Below, piece after piece: positions 55,485 through 63,910 of a stretch of 64,000 bases of DNA. The notes beneath the pieces were generated by a model. It searched no databases. It was not told the DNA's origin and worked only from the letters and a program-made list of their open reading frames with translations. Position 1 is the stretch's first letter, and every line of letters starts with the position of its first letter. Origin of the DNA: Henriciella litoralis (GTDB lineage: Bacteria; Pseudomonadota; Alphaproteobacteria; Caulobacterales; Hyphomonadaceae); NCBI RefSeq assembly GCF_002088935.1, contig NZ_NCSS01000004.1, positions 434,001 to 498,000 of the forward strand, read 5' to 3'. The position numbers and the translations under genes were made by a program.

Positions 55485-55562
55485 GATGTATCCCCTGTTG
55501 TCCCCTTGGCCGCGATAATGGCGTGAACCCTGATCGGCGGCAAGCGGAATAAGGGAGGCGCA

Positions 55563-55775
55563 TCAGCCCTCCCAGCCGAAAACATCTTCGAGACCGACGC
55601 CGAAAATACGGGAGATACGGAAGGCGCTTTCGAGCGAGGGGGAATAGCGCCCCTGCTCTATCGCGATGACCGTCTGACGGGTGACGCCGATGGCCTCTCC
55701 GAGGGCGGCCTGTGAGAGGCCGTCGCGCTCGCGGAATTCCTTAACGCGATTGGTGATGGGCGGGCGTTTGGCCAT
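55563..55775 (-). CDS. XRE-family transcriptional regulator (small)
   Basis: The 70-residue protein is almost only a helix-turn-helix domain of the XRE/Cro type: RVKEFRERDGLSQAALGEAIGVTRQTVIAIEQGRYSPSLE-like core with the recognition helix around TRQTVIAIEQ. It resembles the YozG/YgzD group of small regulators that are commonly coupled to membrane protein genes. It is two bases downstream of the membrane protein at 55778-56215, so it is probably the last gene of the operon starting at 56678. It is the best candidate to bind the paired TGTCA-N8-TGACA sites upstream. Confidence 0.93.
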   Translation of the reverse strand: MAKRPPITNRVKEFRERDGLSQAALGEAIGVTRQTVIAIEQGRYSPSLESAFRISRIFGVGLEDVFGWEG

Positions 55776-55777
55776 GC

Positions 55778-56215
55778 TCAGACGCCCCGCCGGTAACTGG
55801 CGAGTTGAAGACCCGCCCGGCCGAGCTCGGCGATCACAAGTCCGACAACGACGCTATGAAACAGCAGGCTCGCATTGTGGTGAAGAAACCAGGCGGCAAG
55901 TGCCAGGAACATCACAGCCGATAGCAAGTGGCCAAATCCGGCTTCGGACTTCGTTTTCACGAGCCTGTCGCGTTCATCCATGCCGCCGGGCAGGCCTGCC
56001 AGTTCTCGGCCTTTTGACGCTTGAGCGGTCGAAACCGACACACCAATCGCCGAAATCGCGATCTGAAGGACGAGGTAGCTGATGAAGGTGAACAGGCTGG
56101 GCGGCGCAACGGCACCAATGGCCATCGACTGCATCAGCACCATGGCCACATAGTAAGCGCCGCCGATCAGGCTGCCGAGCGCCAGAATGGCAGTATTGCG
56201 TTCCCAGTAAGGCAT
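55778..56215 (-). CDS. Membrane protein paralogous to upstream neighbour
   Basis: The protein has about 145 residues from the ATG at 56215, chosen because GGAG lies six bases before it. An ATG nine codons upstream follows a C-run and lacks one. It has four hydrophobic segments with a cytoplasmic loop GGMDERDRLVKTKSEAGF between the second and third. The loop motif MDERD and the following NASLLFHSVVVGLVIAELGRA are shared with the protein at 56256-56678, so the two are diverged duplicates. It matches the pattern of DUF2178-like proteins next to XRE regulators. Function unknown. Confidence 0.8.
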   Translation of the reverse strand: MPYWERNTAILALGSLIGGAYYVAMVLMQSMAIGAVAPPSLFTFISYLVLQIAISAIGVSVSTAQASKGRELAGLPGGMDERDRLVKTKSEAGFGHLLSAVMFLALAAWFLHHNASLLFHSVVVGLVIAELGRAGLQLASYRRGV

Positions 56216-56249
56216 GGAAGTCTCCGTGTTTGAGGTAGACATGAGGGGG

Positions 56250-56267
56250 GGCGGCTCAAAAGCCGCC
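56250..56267 (-). other. Intercistronic hairpin
   Basis: GGCGGCT (56250-56256) and AGCCGCC (56261-56267) form a perfect seven-base stem with a four-base loop. It overlaps the end of the first membrane protein gene and lies just upstream of the second. There is no U-run, so it may affect mRNA stability or the ratio of the two proteins. Confidence 0.45.
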
Positions 56268-56678
56268 GCGATAATAGACGATGCGGGCAGCGTATTCGGC
56301 CAGTTGCGACATCATCAGCGCGCCAAAAGCGGTGTGGAAGAGCAGGTTTCCGTCATAGTTGAAGAGGTAGTTGCCAAGCGCCGCAATCACGCCAATCCCC
56401 AGAATGACGCCGGAAATATTGCCCGCGCGCGCGGCGATGAGCTTGTCGCGCTCATCCATCATGTCGTTTGCCTCAGACGGCTTTGAAATCGCGATCAGCA
56501 CATGGCCGATGATGGAGAGGACAACGATGACAACGATATAGGCGACGACGACCGGCAGGACGGGCGGGGCGAGCTGGTCCAGCCCCGCCGACATGTCAGC
56601 GACAACTGAAAAATAGTAGAGGATGCCTGCCACCATGATGAGCGCCATCGCCCAGGCTGATTTTTCGTGAAAGGACAT
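56256..56678 (-). CDS. Membrane protein of XRE-linked operon
   Basis: The 140-residue protein has four hydrophobic segments (about residues 8-28, 40-62, 88-107 and 112-132). A cytoplasmic loop with NDMMDERDKLIAARAGN lies between the second and third. DGNLLFHTAFGALMMSQLAEYA and the ending YYRGGF match the neighbouring downstream protein, so they are related by duplication. It is the first gene of a likely three-gene operon with that paralogue and the XRE regulator. The promoter region carries two copies of an inverted repeat. Function unknown. Confidence 0.82.
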   Translation of the reverse strand: MSFHEKSAWAMALIMVAGILYYFSVVADMSAGLDQLAPPVLPVVVAYIVVIVVLSIIGHVLIAISKPSEANDMMDERDKLIAARAGNISGVILGIGVIAALGNYLFNYDGNLLFHTAFGALMMSQLAEYAARIVYYRGGF

Positions 56679-56691
56679 GGGTGTTTCCTAC

Positions 56692-56754
56692 GTGTCAAAA
56701 ATATCTGACACGACAGGTAGTCTAAGATTTTTTACATGTCAATAATTTTTGACT
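56692..56754 (-). promoter_or_regulatory. Paired inverted-repeat operators of the XRE operon
   Basis: Two copies of TGTCA-N8-TGAC(A/T) precede the operon. GTGTCA-N8-TGACAC lies at 56692-56711 and TGTCA-N8-TGACT at 56737-56754. Their centres are 44 bases apart. A TTGACA hexamer that could be a -35 element lies within the second copy on the minus strand. The first copy ends 14 bases before the first start codon. The second overlaps the stop codon of the upstream kinase gene. The arrangement suits repression by a dimeric regulator such as the XRE protein of the same operon. Confidence 0.6.
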
Positions 56755-57970
56755 ATGCGTCCTTCGGTGGCTCCAGCGGCATGTGGAAGGTGAAACGGGT
56801 GAGGTCGCTGTTCGAGTCCACGTCGATGCGGCCGTGATGGGCCTGCGCGATTTCCGAGGCGATGTAGAGGCCGAGGCCGAGGCCTTGCTGGCTGGGGCGG
56901 CCGTCGCCGCGGACATAGGGCTTGAACAGGTTTGCAAGCTGGCCCTCAGGGATCGGCTCGCCCTGATTGGAAACCTCGATTTTCAGCTGGTCGTCCGTCG
57001 TTGTCGCGATAAGGCCGACAGGTTTGCCATCTGCGCCGTGCGTCAGGGCATTGCCAAGCAGGTTCGAGACGAGCTGGCCGATCCGCTGGGCGTCGCAGGT
57101 GACCGGCTCCGGCGTGTCGATATTTGTTTCGAAAGTCGTGCCCGGATGGCTCTGTGACAGCTCCTCGACGATCTGCCGGAGCGTGCCTTCAATATCGACA
57201 TCGCGCTCAAGGTTGAGGCCGAGCCCATTGCCGAGGCGGACGCGGGTCAGGTCCAGCAGGTTGTCGATCATCGAAGACATGCGGATCGTACTGCTCTGGA
57301 TGAGCTTGATTACATTGCGCTCGCGCTCGGACTCGATCTTCCTCAGCAGGATGCGTGCGCCAGATGCGACGGAGGCCACCGGATTACGCAAATCATGGCC
57401 AAGCACGCCCATGAACTCTTCGCGCAGGCGTGAAGTCTCACGCTCAATCGAGAGCTTTTCCTGCATCTCTGCATAATTGTCTTCGGCCTCCAGCTGGTTG
57501 CCGATGATCTCTGCGAAGAGATTGAAGAGCGAAAGCGTCGTGCCGGATTTGACCGCGGCGGGCTTGGGGTCAATCGCGCAGAGCGTGCCAAAGAACGCAC
57601 CTGACCGACGGCGAATGGGGACGGAAATGTAGCTCTGAAAGCCATATTTCGCGGGCGTCGGGTGATTGCAGAAGTCGGTGTCTTCTGAGACGTGCTCAAT
57701 CAGGACCGGCTCTCCGCTGCTGCGGATCTCATTGCAGATCGTCGAGCCAACTTCCAGCTCGTCACCAGGCCCCATGCCGAAGTCTATCTTGTCAAGCGAC
57801 CTGCAGGTGATCCAGCGGTCTTCGGTCACGCGAGCAATGGCGACGAAGCCCATGCCCGTTGCTTTCTGCGCCGCTTCCAGAATGGCTGGCACAGACTCGA
57901 TGCGTCCAATCGCGTCAATATCTGTCTGAAAATCGTCCTGCACCATGGTCCTTTCTGGTCCGTACGTCAT
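56753..57970 (-). CDS. GAF-domain sensor histidine kinase
   Basis: The 405-residue protein has a GAF sensory domain (about residues 20-165, with GFQSYISVPI and FFGTLCAIDP). A HisKA region follows, whose phosphorylation site is His192 in VLGHDLRNPVAS. The ATPase domain has an N box at about 303-307 (NLLGNAL) and a G box GLGLGLYIAS at 363-372. There is no membrane segment, so it is a soluble cytoplasmic sensor, probably for a small molecule or redox state. No response regulator is adjacent. A second ATG eight codons downstream is possible as start. Confidence 0.9.
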   Translation of the reverse strand: MTYGPERTMVQDDFQTDIDAIGRIESVPAILEAAQKATGMGFVAIARVTEDRWITCRSLDKIDFGMGPGDELEVGSTICNEIRSSGEPVLIEHVSEDTDFCNHPTPAKYGFQSYISVPIRRRSGAFFGTLCAIDPKPAAVKSGTTLSLFNLFAEIIGNQLEAEDNYAEMQEKLSIERETSRLREEFMGVLGHDLRNPVASVASGARILLRKIESERERNVIKLIQSSTIRMSSMIDNLLDLTRVRLGNGLGLNLERDVDIEGTLRQIVEELSQSHPGTTFETNIDTPEPVTCDAQRIGQLVSNLLGNALTHGADGKPVGLIATTTDDQLKIEVSNQGEPIPEGQLANLFKPYVRGDGRPSQQGLGLGLYIASEIAQAHHGRIDVDSNSDLTRFTFHMPLEPPKDA

Positions 57971-58007
57971 GCATAGAAGAAGGTGGGATTGAAATCACGC
58001 GATTAAA

Positions 58008-59327
58008 CTAGTCGGTCGCAGATACGCGCCAGATGGCATTGCCCACATCATCGGTGACGAGAAGCGCGCCGTCACTGGCTGTCGCGACATCGACCGGGCG
58101 GCCAAGGGCCTTGTCGCCCGACAGGAAGCCCGTCAGCACATCGACCGGGTCGCCTGAGGGCATGGCCCCGTCAAATGGCACGAAGACGACCTTATAGCCG
58201 CTGCGCGGTTTGCGGTTCCAGGAGCCGTGCTGGCCGATGAAGACACCGGACGCATATTGAGGCCCGAGCTTTAGCCCGTCAGCAAATTCAAGGCCGAGGG
58301 AAGCGGTATGGCTGCCGAGCGCATAGTCTGGCGCGATGGCCTTGGCGACCATTTCGGGGTTCTGCGGTTTGACGCGCGTGTCGACGGTCTGGCCGTAATA
58401 GCTCCACGGCCAGCCATAGAAGGCGCCGTCCTGAACCGACGTCATATAGTCTGGCACCAGATTATTGCCGAGCTCATCGCGCTCATTCACAGCGGTCCAG
58501 AGCGCGCCGGAGACGGGGTTCCAGTCGAGGCCATTAGGATTGCGCAGACCGCTGGCGAAGAGGCGCTTCTCGCCGGTTGCGATATCGACCTCCCAGATCG
58601 CAGCGCGGCCCTCTTCGGCAGCAAGCCCATTCTCGGCAATGTTCGAGTTTGAGCCGACCGTGGCGTAGAGCTTCGAGCCGTCTTCAGAGGCGATAATGTT
58701 CTTGGTCCAGTGGTGGTTGATCTCGCCGGCTGGCAGGCTGGTCAGCGTTGTCGGCGCGGCCGAAATGCTGGTTTCGCCTGTCGTGTAGGGGAAGCTGACA
58801 ATTGCATCGGTGTTGGCGACGTAGAAGGTGTCGCCGACAAGCTCCATGCCGAAGGGCGAGTTGAGGCCCTCAAGAAAGACATGGCTTTCATCTGCGACGC
58901 CATCGCCATCGGTGTCACGCAGGAGTGTGATACGGTTGGCGCTCGGCACGCCTGCCCCGGCTTTCGCCATGACCTGTTTCATCACAAAGCCCCTGATGCC
59001 GTCGCTATCTTCGGGGCGCGGCGGGCCGTTCGTTTCGGCCACGAGGACATCGCCATTGGGCAGAACATGTAGCCAGCGCGGATGATCGAGCCCGCTGGCG
59101 AAGGCCGTCACGGTCAGTCCATCGGCGGGCACGGGCATTTCGCCCGTCGGCCAGCCAACCGCCTCAGCGATGTTGACGGTGGGGACAAGGTTCGAGGCGG
59201 GCTCTGGAAGCTCAGGCGACAGGCCGTAGCCGACCGAGATCGGCTCCTTTGCCTGGCTGGCGCAGGCCGAAAGCCCTGCTGCGATCAATGAGGCTGTAAT
59301 TATCGATTTGGCAGGGTGCATGCTCAT
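58008..59327 (-). CDS. Lipoprotein PQQ-dependent sugar dehydrogenase-like
   Basis: The product (439 residues from ATG 59327, with GGAG four bases upstream) is a predicted lipoprotein with lipobox LSAC and Cys22. The body is a six-bladed beta-propeller of the glucose/sorbosone dehydrogenase family. Motifs include LDHPRWLHVLPNGDVLVAE, RDTDGDGVADE, GLRNPNGLDWNPVSGALW and GQHGSWNRKPRSGYKVVFV. These proteins oxidise sugars or related alcohols with PQQ in the periplasm, but PQQ-binding residues were not checked and family members with other roles exist. It is divergent from the amidohydrolase gene. Confidence 0.88.
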   Translation of the reverse strand: MSMHPAKSIITASLIAAGLSACASQAKEPISVGYGLSPELPEPASNLVPTVNIAEAVGWPTGEMPVPADGLTVTAFASGLDHPRWLHVLPNGDVLVAETNGPPRPEDSDGIRGFVMKQVMAKAGAGVPSANRITLLRDTDGDGVADESHVFLEGLNSPFGMELVGDTFYVANTDAIVSFPYTTGETSISAAPTTLTSLPAGEINHHWTKNIIASEDGSKLYATVGSNSNIAENGLAAEEGRAAIWEVDIATGEKRLFASGLRNPNGLDWNPVSGALWTAVNERDELGNNLVPDYMTSVQDGAFYGWPWSYYGQTVDTRVKPQNPEMVAKAIAPDYALGSHTASLGLEFADGLKLGPQYASGVFIGQHGSWNRKPRSGYKVVFVPFDGAMPSGDPVDVLTGFLSGDKALGRPVDVATASDGALLVTDDVGNAIWRVSATD

Positions 59328-59522
59328 AAGTCTCCGTCTCATATGAATTGAATTGATACGCTGAAGACGAATTTCCAGTTGCAACGGGCTGCACGCATCT
59401 CCGTTGCGCCAGACATTTACCTCCGGGCCTCTCGCTTTGTCCCGCGGGCAGTGCTTTTATCGCCAGCAGGAACAACAGCGCGGAGCTGACCGAACACGGC
59501 CAGCTTTGAGGGAGGCACATTC

Positions 59523-61601
59523 ATGAGATTCCAGATCACCGTCGCATTAGGCGCACTCGCAATCGCAGCCTGCACGAGCAGCGGCGAACAGGGCGGCGAG
59601 ATCGCCGCTGCGCCGCCCCCAGCTGTCAGCACGGACACCGCCGTCTACACGGTCATGGTCAGCGGCACGAAGATTGGCGACATGGTGGTCGACCAGACCG
59701 GCGACGAGATCGTGGTTGACTATGAGTACCGCAATAATGGCCGCGGCCCGACCATGGCCGAAGCCGTCACCCTTGATGAGGATGGCGTGCCCGTCGCCTG
59801 GACCGTCAGTGGCAATACGACGTTCGGCAATGCGGTCAGCGAAACCTTCTCACTGGTCGATGGCGAGGCGAGCTGGACAGATTCCACCGGCAGCGGCAGC
59901 GCCGAGGTGAGCGAGCCTAGCGTCTATATCGCCCAGTCCGGTACGCCCTATTCGCTCGCCGTTTATGCGGGTGCGCTGCTGAATGATGATGACATGTCCC
60001 TGCCCGCCCTCCCCGGCGGCACGCTGTCCCTTCAGGAGCTGGAGAGCTTTGAGCTCGCCTCCGAGGCAGGCGAAACGACTGCTACGGCCTATGCGCTGAT
60101 CGGGCCTGAACTCGACCCGACCTATTTCGTGATGGATGACAGCGATGAGAGCTTTCTCGGCCTCATCACGCCGGAATTCCTGATCATCCGCGAAGGCTTT
60201 GAGGGCAATGATGAGAGCCTTCGGGCGCGCGCGGTGCGCTATTCGACAGAGCGCTTCGAGACGCTACAGACCGAGACGGCGCACACGTTTGATGCACCGG
60301 TTCTGATCGAGAATGTCCGCGTGTTTGATCCGGTCACCCGTGAGCTGAGCGAGGGCACATCCGTGCTGGTCGAGGGCGAGCGTATTGTCTCTGTCGGGCC
60401 TGCCACGGACGCGCCCGCTGGCGTCTACAGGATTGATGGCCAGGGCGGCACGCTGATCCCCGGCCTCTCTGACATGCACGCGCATATGGGCCAGGATGAT
60501 GCGCTGCTGAACATCGCGGCGGGCGTCACCTTTGTGCGCGATATGGGCAATGACAATGAGGTGCTGTCCGAGCTGATCACCAAGATCGATGATGGTGTGC
60601 TGGCCGGTCCGCGGATCGTCAAATCGGGCTTCATCGAGGGCAAGAGCCCGTTCAATTCGAACAATGGGATTATCGTCACCAATCAGGAAGAGGCGCTCGA
60701 CGCGGTTCGCACCTATGGCGATGCGGGCGACTTCTTCCAGATCAAGATCTACAACTCCATGAAGGGCGAATGGGTGCCTGAAATGGTGGCGCTGGCGCAT
60801 GAATACGGCATGCGGGTCACCGGACATGTGCCGGCCTTCTCGCGCGCCGACGACATGATCCTCGCCGGCTATGATGAGCTGACGCATATCAATCAGGTGA
60901 TGCTCGGCTGGGTGCTGGCGGCGGACGAGGATACGCGCACGCTGCTGCGGCTGACGGCGCTGACCCGCCTGCCCGACCTCGATCTCAACAGCGCGCCTGT
61001 GCAGGAGACGCTCAATTTGATGTCGGACAAGGATGTCGCCATCGACCCGACGCTCGCCATCCATGAAGCGCTGCTTCTCTCGCGCAATGGCACGACGCAG
61101 GCAGGCGTTGTCGACTATATCGACAATATGCCGATTGGCGTACAGCGCGGGGCGAAACAGGCCTGGTCCAACATCGAAACACCGGAAGATGACGCGGCCT
61201 ATGCAGGCGCGTTCGAGCAGATCATGGACACGGTCGAGATGATGCGCGATCGCGGCATCTTCATCCTGTTCGGCACCGATATGGGCGGCGCGTTCACGCT
61301 TCACCGCGAGCTGGAGCTTTACGAGAAAATCGGCTTCACCCGCGGCGAGGTGCTGAGCCGTGCGACACTGGAAGCGGCAGACTATGTCGGCCTTGGCGAG
61401 GATATCGGCTCCATCGAGCCCGGCAAATATGCTGACTTCTTCCTGGTGCCGGGCAATCCGCTGGATGATCTGAAGGCCATCAAGACAATCCGCATGGTGA
61501 TGAAGGATGGCGTCGCCTACTTCCCGAGCGAGATTCATCCGGCTTTCGGCATTGAGCCGTTTACCGACATTCCGGACGTCATCGCGCCTGCCGATGAGTG
61601 A
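59523..61601 (+). CDS. Lipoprotein amidohydrolase family protein
   Basis: The 692-residue protein is a predicted lipoprotein (lipobox AIAAC, Cys17). After a linker it has a separate beta-rich N-terminal domain (about residues 40-250, around MVSGTKIGDMVVDQTGDEI). A metal-dependent amidohydrolase follows (about 258-692). Metal ligands are visible: His319-x-His321 in DMHAHMG, a Lys in FQIKIYNSMKG that may be carboxylated, GHVP, THI and the Asp in FGTDMGG. GGGAGG precedes the start. These enzymes cut amide or ester bonds. The substrate is unknown. The long N-terminal domain is less usual. Confidence 0.9.
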   Translation: MRFQITVALGALAIAACTSSGEQGGEIAAAPPPAVSTDTAVYTVMVSGTKIGDMVVDQTGDEIVVDYEYRNNGRGPTMAEAVTLDEDGVPVAWTVSGNTTFGNAVSETFSLVDGEASWTDSTGSGSAEVSEPSVYIAQSGTPYSLAVYAGALLNDDDMSLPALPGGTLSLQELESFELASEAGETTATAYALIGPELDPTYFVMDDSDESFLGLITPEFLIIREGFEGNDESLRARAVRYSTERFETLQTETAHTFDAPVLIENVRVFDPVTRELSEGTSVLVEGERIVSVGPATDAPAGVYRIDGQGGTLIPGLSDMHAHMGQDDALLNIAAGVTFVRDMGNDNEVLSELITKIDDGVLAGPRIVKSGFIEGKSPFNSNNGIIVTNQEEALDAVRTYGDAGDFFQIKIYNSMKGEWVPEMVALAHEYGMRVTGHVPAFSRADDMILAGYDELTHINQVMLGWVLAADEDTRTLLRLTALTRLPDLDLNSAPVQETLNLMSDKDVAIDPTLAIHEALLLSRNGTTQAGVVDYIDNMPIGVQRGAKQAWSNIETPEDDAAYAGAFEQIMDTVEMMRDRGIFILFGTDMGGAFTLHRELELYEKIGFTRGEVLSRATLEAADYVGLGEDIGSIEPGKYADFFLVPGNPLDDLKAIKTIRMVMKDGVAYFPSEIHPAFGIEPFTDIPDVIAPADE

Positions 61602-62079
61602 GGCGAGCGAGGGCAGCACGCCGGAGGGCATCCGCATCTATGTCGATGCAGATGCCTGTCCGGTGAAGGATGAGGTCTACAAGGTGGCGCTGCGACATCA
61701 ATTGCCGGTCTTTGTCGTGGCCAACAGCTTCATGCGGGTGCCGGCGCATGCGCTGTTCACGCGCATCACCGTGGCCGATGGGCCGGATGTCGCCGACGAC
61801 TGGATCGCCGAGCGGGCGGACGCGGCGTCTATCGTGATTACATCGGACATCCTGCTGGCGCAGCGATGCATTGAGACTAGCGCGCGCGTGATGTCGCCCA
61901 AGGGTAAGGCGTTCACCGAGAACTCCATCGGCCAGCAGGTCGCGACGCGCGCGATCATGGAGGGCTTGCGCTCAACCGGCGAGCAGACGAGCGGGCCTGC
62001 AGCGTTCAAGCCGGCAGACCGGTCTAACTTCCTGTCGGCGCTGGAAGTTGAGGTGCAGAAGCTGAAGCGAGGGCGTTAG
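61594..62079 (+). CDS. YaiI/YqxD (DUF188, UPF0178) family protein
   Basis: The product (161 residues from ATG 61594) matches the DUF188 family, a PIN-like fold of unknown function. The hallmark IYVDADACPVKDEVYKVA is followed by FVVANSFMRVP and DDWIAERADAASIVITSDI, then the family's RGxx-type ending. It overlaps the amidohydrolase stop by eight bases, so it is probably translated from the same message. An upstream in-frame extension lies inside the previous gene and is not conserved. Confidence 0.93.
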   Translation: MSEASEGSTPEGIRIYVDADACPVKDEVYKVALRHQLPVFVVANSFMRVPAHALFTRITVADGPDVADDWIAERADAASIVITSDILLAQRCIETSARVMSPKGKAFTENSIGQQVATRAIMEGLRSTGEQTSGPAAFKPADRSNFLSALEVEVQKLKRGR

Positions 62080-62179
62080 GTGAATACGGTATCTGAGCCA
62101 CGCTCGATGAACTTTGTAGACTGACTTTTCGACGCATAGCTACGTCAGCGATTCCCAGAAAGGCCGGATCGGCATCGCC

Positions 62180-62719
62180 CTAATCCATAGCGTTTCGGAG
62201 CGCGTTTTCGAATTTGGCTATCTGCGGTACTGCGATCCCCTGTGCGCGCAACTCATAGTACAGATATCCAAGATGAAGTGAGTTGGTGCGCAGCCCGAAC
62301 CTACCCCCCGACTTTGCGAAGATGGTGAAGTATTGACCCAGAACCGTCAGCTTCGCACACTCAATGTCAGGCCACTCAAGCTTTATTCGTCTCCCGGACC
62401 AACGCCGAATAACAATTCCGTCGGACTGGATATCAGCCCCCGGCCCGTACATTGAATAAGCGGTAAGAACCGCAAAAGGCGTCGTAAAACCGAACCCGAG
62501 CAACCAGATTATTGGATTCCAGAATTCCGTCATCGCCGCGAGCCAAACCGGAACGCCGAATGCAACCGCGAGAACCAAACATCCAGTTCGTGATGAGCGT
62601 ATTTCATCAGCGCTCAGCCGAAAGAGCCGGTTTAAACCCTCGTTTATTACTACGGGCACAATTCCGAAATAAGCTCCAACCCCAACAAGGAATGCCAGAT
62701 GTTGCCAATCCCAGTTCAT
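62180..62719 (-). CDS. Membrane hypothetical protein with PH-like domain
   Basis: The 179-residue protein has about three membrane segments: residues 8-28, 45-63 and 70-90. A cytoplasmic C-terminal part follows (about 95-179) with strands such as GIVIRRWSGRRIKLEWPDIE and KLTVLGQYFTIF. The pattern of short strands and a helix recalls bacterial PH domains. The DNA is poorer in GC than the neighbours, which may mean recent acquisition. It overlaps the 2-hydroxyacid dehydrogenase by four bases (ATGA), so the two are likely coupled. Function unknown. Confidence 0.7.
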   Translation of the reverse strand: MNWDWQHLAFLVGVGAYFGIVPVVINEGLNRLFRLSADEIRSSRTGCLVLAVAFGVPVWLAAMTEFWNPIIWLLGFGFTTPFAVLTAYSMYGPGADIQSDGIVIRRWSGRRIKLEWPDIECAKLTVLGQYFTIFAKSGGRFGLRTNSLHLGYLYYELRAQGIAVPQIAKFENALRNAMD

Positions 62720-63867
62720 TGCAATGGCGCCCGCATCAGGTTCGGATCAAGCTCTGAAATCTTCGTTGCGCCGAGGAGCGCCATGGTGCGGCGCAGCTCG
62801 TCTTCCATGATTGTGAGCGCGCGCAGAACGCCGGCTTCCCCGCCAGCGCCAAGGCCGTAGAGCGAGGCGCGGCCGAGGGCGACGCCGGTGGCCCCGCGCA
62901 TCAGGAGCTTGGCGACATGGCTGCCTCGGCGCACGCCGCCATCCGCGATGATGTCTGCTCGTCCGCCTACAGCCTCGACGATTTCCGGCAGCAAGTCGAT
63001 TACCGGGACGGACGTGTCGAGCTGGCGCCCACCATGATTGGAGACCCAGACCGTGTCCGCGCCAACATCAATGGCGCGCTTTACGTCCTCGCCGCGCGAA
63101 ATGCCCTTGATGGCAAAGCCCGGCCCCCAGAACTCGCGCATCCATTCGACATCGCTCCACGTCACCCCGCGGGAGAATTGCGAGTTTACGAAACCGACGA
63201 GGCCGCCCTGATCCTGCACCCGCGCCAGCTCCTTGAAGTTTGCGACTTCAATCTTGCCGCCGCTCACCAGATCCCATGCCCAGCGGGGCTTGGTTATGGT
63301 CTGGCGGGCGAGCGAGAGGCTAGGCCTGGGTGGCAGGGAGAACTGGTTGCGGGGGTCACGTTCACGATTGCCGGGGACAGGCAGATCGACCGTCAGGATA
63401 CAGCCGGTAAAGCCCGCCTCTTTCGCCCGGGCGAGGAAGTTGCGGACGAGCTCCTTGTCGCGCCAGACATAGATCTGCACCCATTTCGGGCCGGAGGTGG
63501 CCTTTGCGATATCTTCCAGCGTGTGCGAAGCGAGCGTCGAGCAGGCATAGATGACGCCCGCCTTTTCAGCCGCGCCCGCCATGGCAAGCTCGCCTTTTGC
63601 GGGATGGAAGAGGCGCGTGGAGGCTGTCGGCGAAATGAAGAAGGGGAGCGTCGTGTCCTGCCCCATAATCGTGGTGGACGTGTCGATGTGCGAGACATCG
63701 AGCAATGATCGCCACGTCATCTGGTAGTCGTCAAAACGGCTGACCGAATGCTTCAGCGTCACCTCATCATCGGCGCCGCCATCGATATAGTCGAACACCA
63801 TGCGCGGCAGGCGCGCCTTCGCCATCTTGCGCAGATCATTGATGTTTATAGCGCGCGCCAGCTTCAT
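62716..63867 (-). CDS. FMN-dependent alpha-hydroxy-acid dehydrogenase (LldD-like)
   Basis: The product (383 residues from ATG 63867) belongs to the FMN-dependent 2-hydroxy-acid oxidase/dehydrogenase family, which includes L-lactate dehydrogenase LldD. It shows FDYIDGGADDEVTL near the N-terminus, ISPTAS-type FMN contacts, CILTVDLPVPGNRERD, and the active-site motif SNHGGRQLD with catalytic His278 and Arg281. Lactate is a plausible substrate but others in the family use glycolate or mandelate. A longer in-frame start at 63939 adds no conserved residues. It overlaps the PH-like membrane protein gene by four bases. Confidence 0.93.
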   Translation of the reverse strand: MKLARAININDLRKMAKARLPRMVFDYIDGGADDEVTLKHSVSRFDDYQMTWRSLLDVSHIDTSTTIMGQDTTLPFFISPTASTRLFHPAKGELAMAGAAEKAGVIYACSTLASHTLEDIAKATSGPKWVQIYVWRDKELVRNFLARAKEAGFTGCILTVDLPVPGNRERDPRNQFSLPPRPSLSLARQTITKPRWAWDLVSGGKIEVANFKELARVQDQGGLVGFVNSQFSRGVTWSDVEWMREFWGPGFAIKGISRGEDVKRAIDVGADTVWVSNHGGRQLDTSVPVIDLLPEIVEAVGGRADIIADGGVRRGSHVAKLLMRGATGVALGRASLYGLGAGGEAGVLRALTIMEDELRRTMALLGATKISELDPNLMRAPLQ

Positions 63868-63910
63868 TTGAGGGGCTCCGTAAGTTCCAAAACACCAGCT
63901 TGCAGGCACC

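Noticed and set aside
60264..61637. 457-residue open frame on the minus strand
   Set aside because: It is antisense to the amidohydrolase, which has metal-binding motifs and a good ribosome binding site.
62917..63708. 263-residue open frame on the plus strand
   Set aside because: It is antisense to the FMN-dependent dehydrogenase and lacks a supported start.
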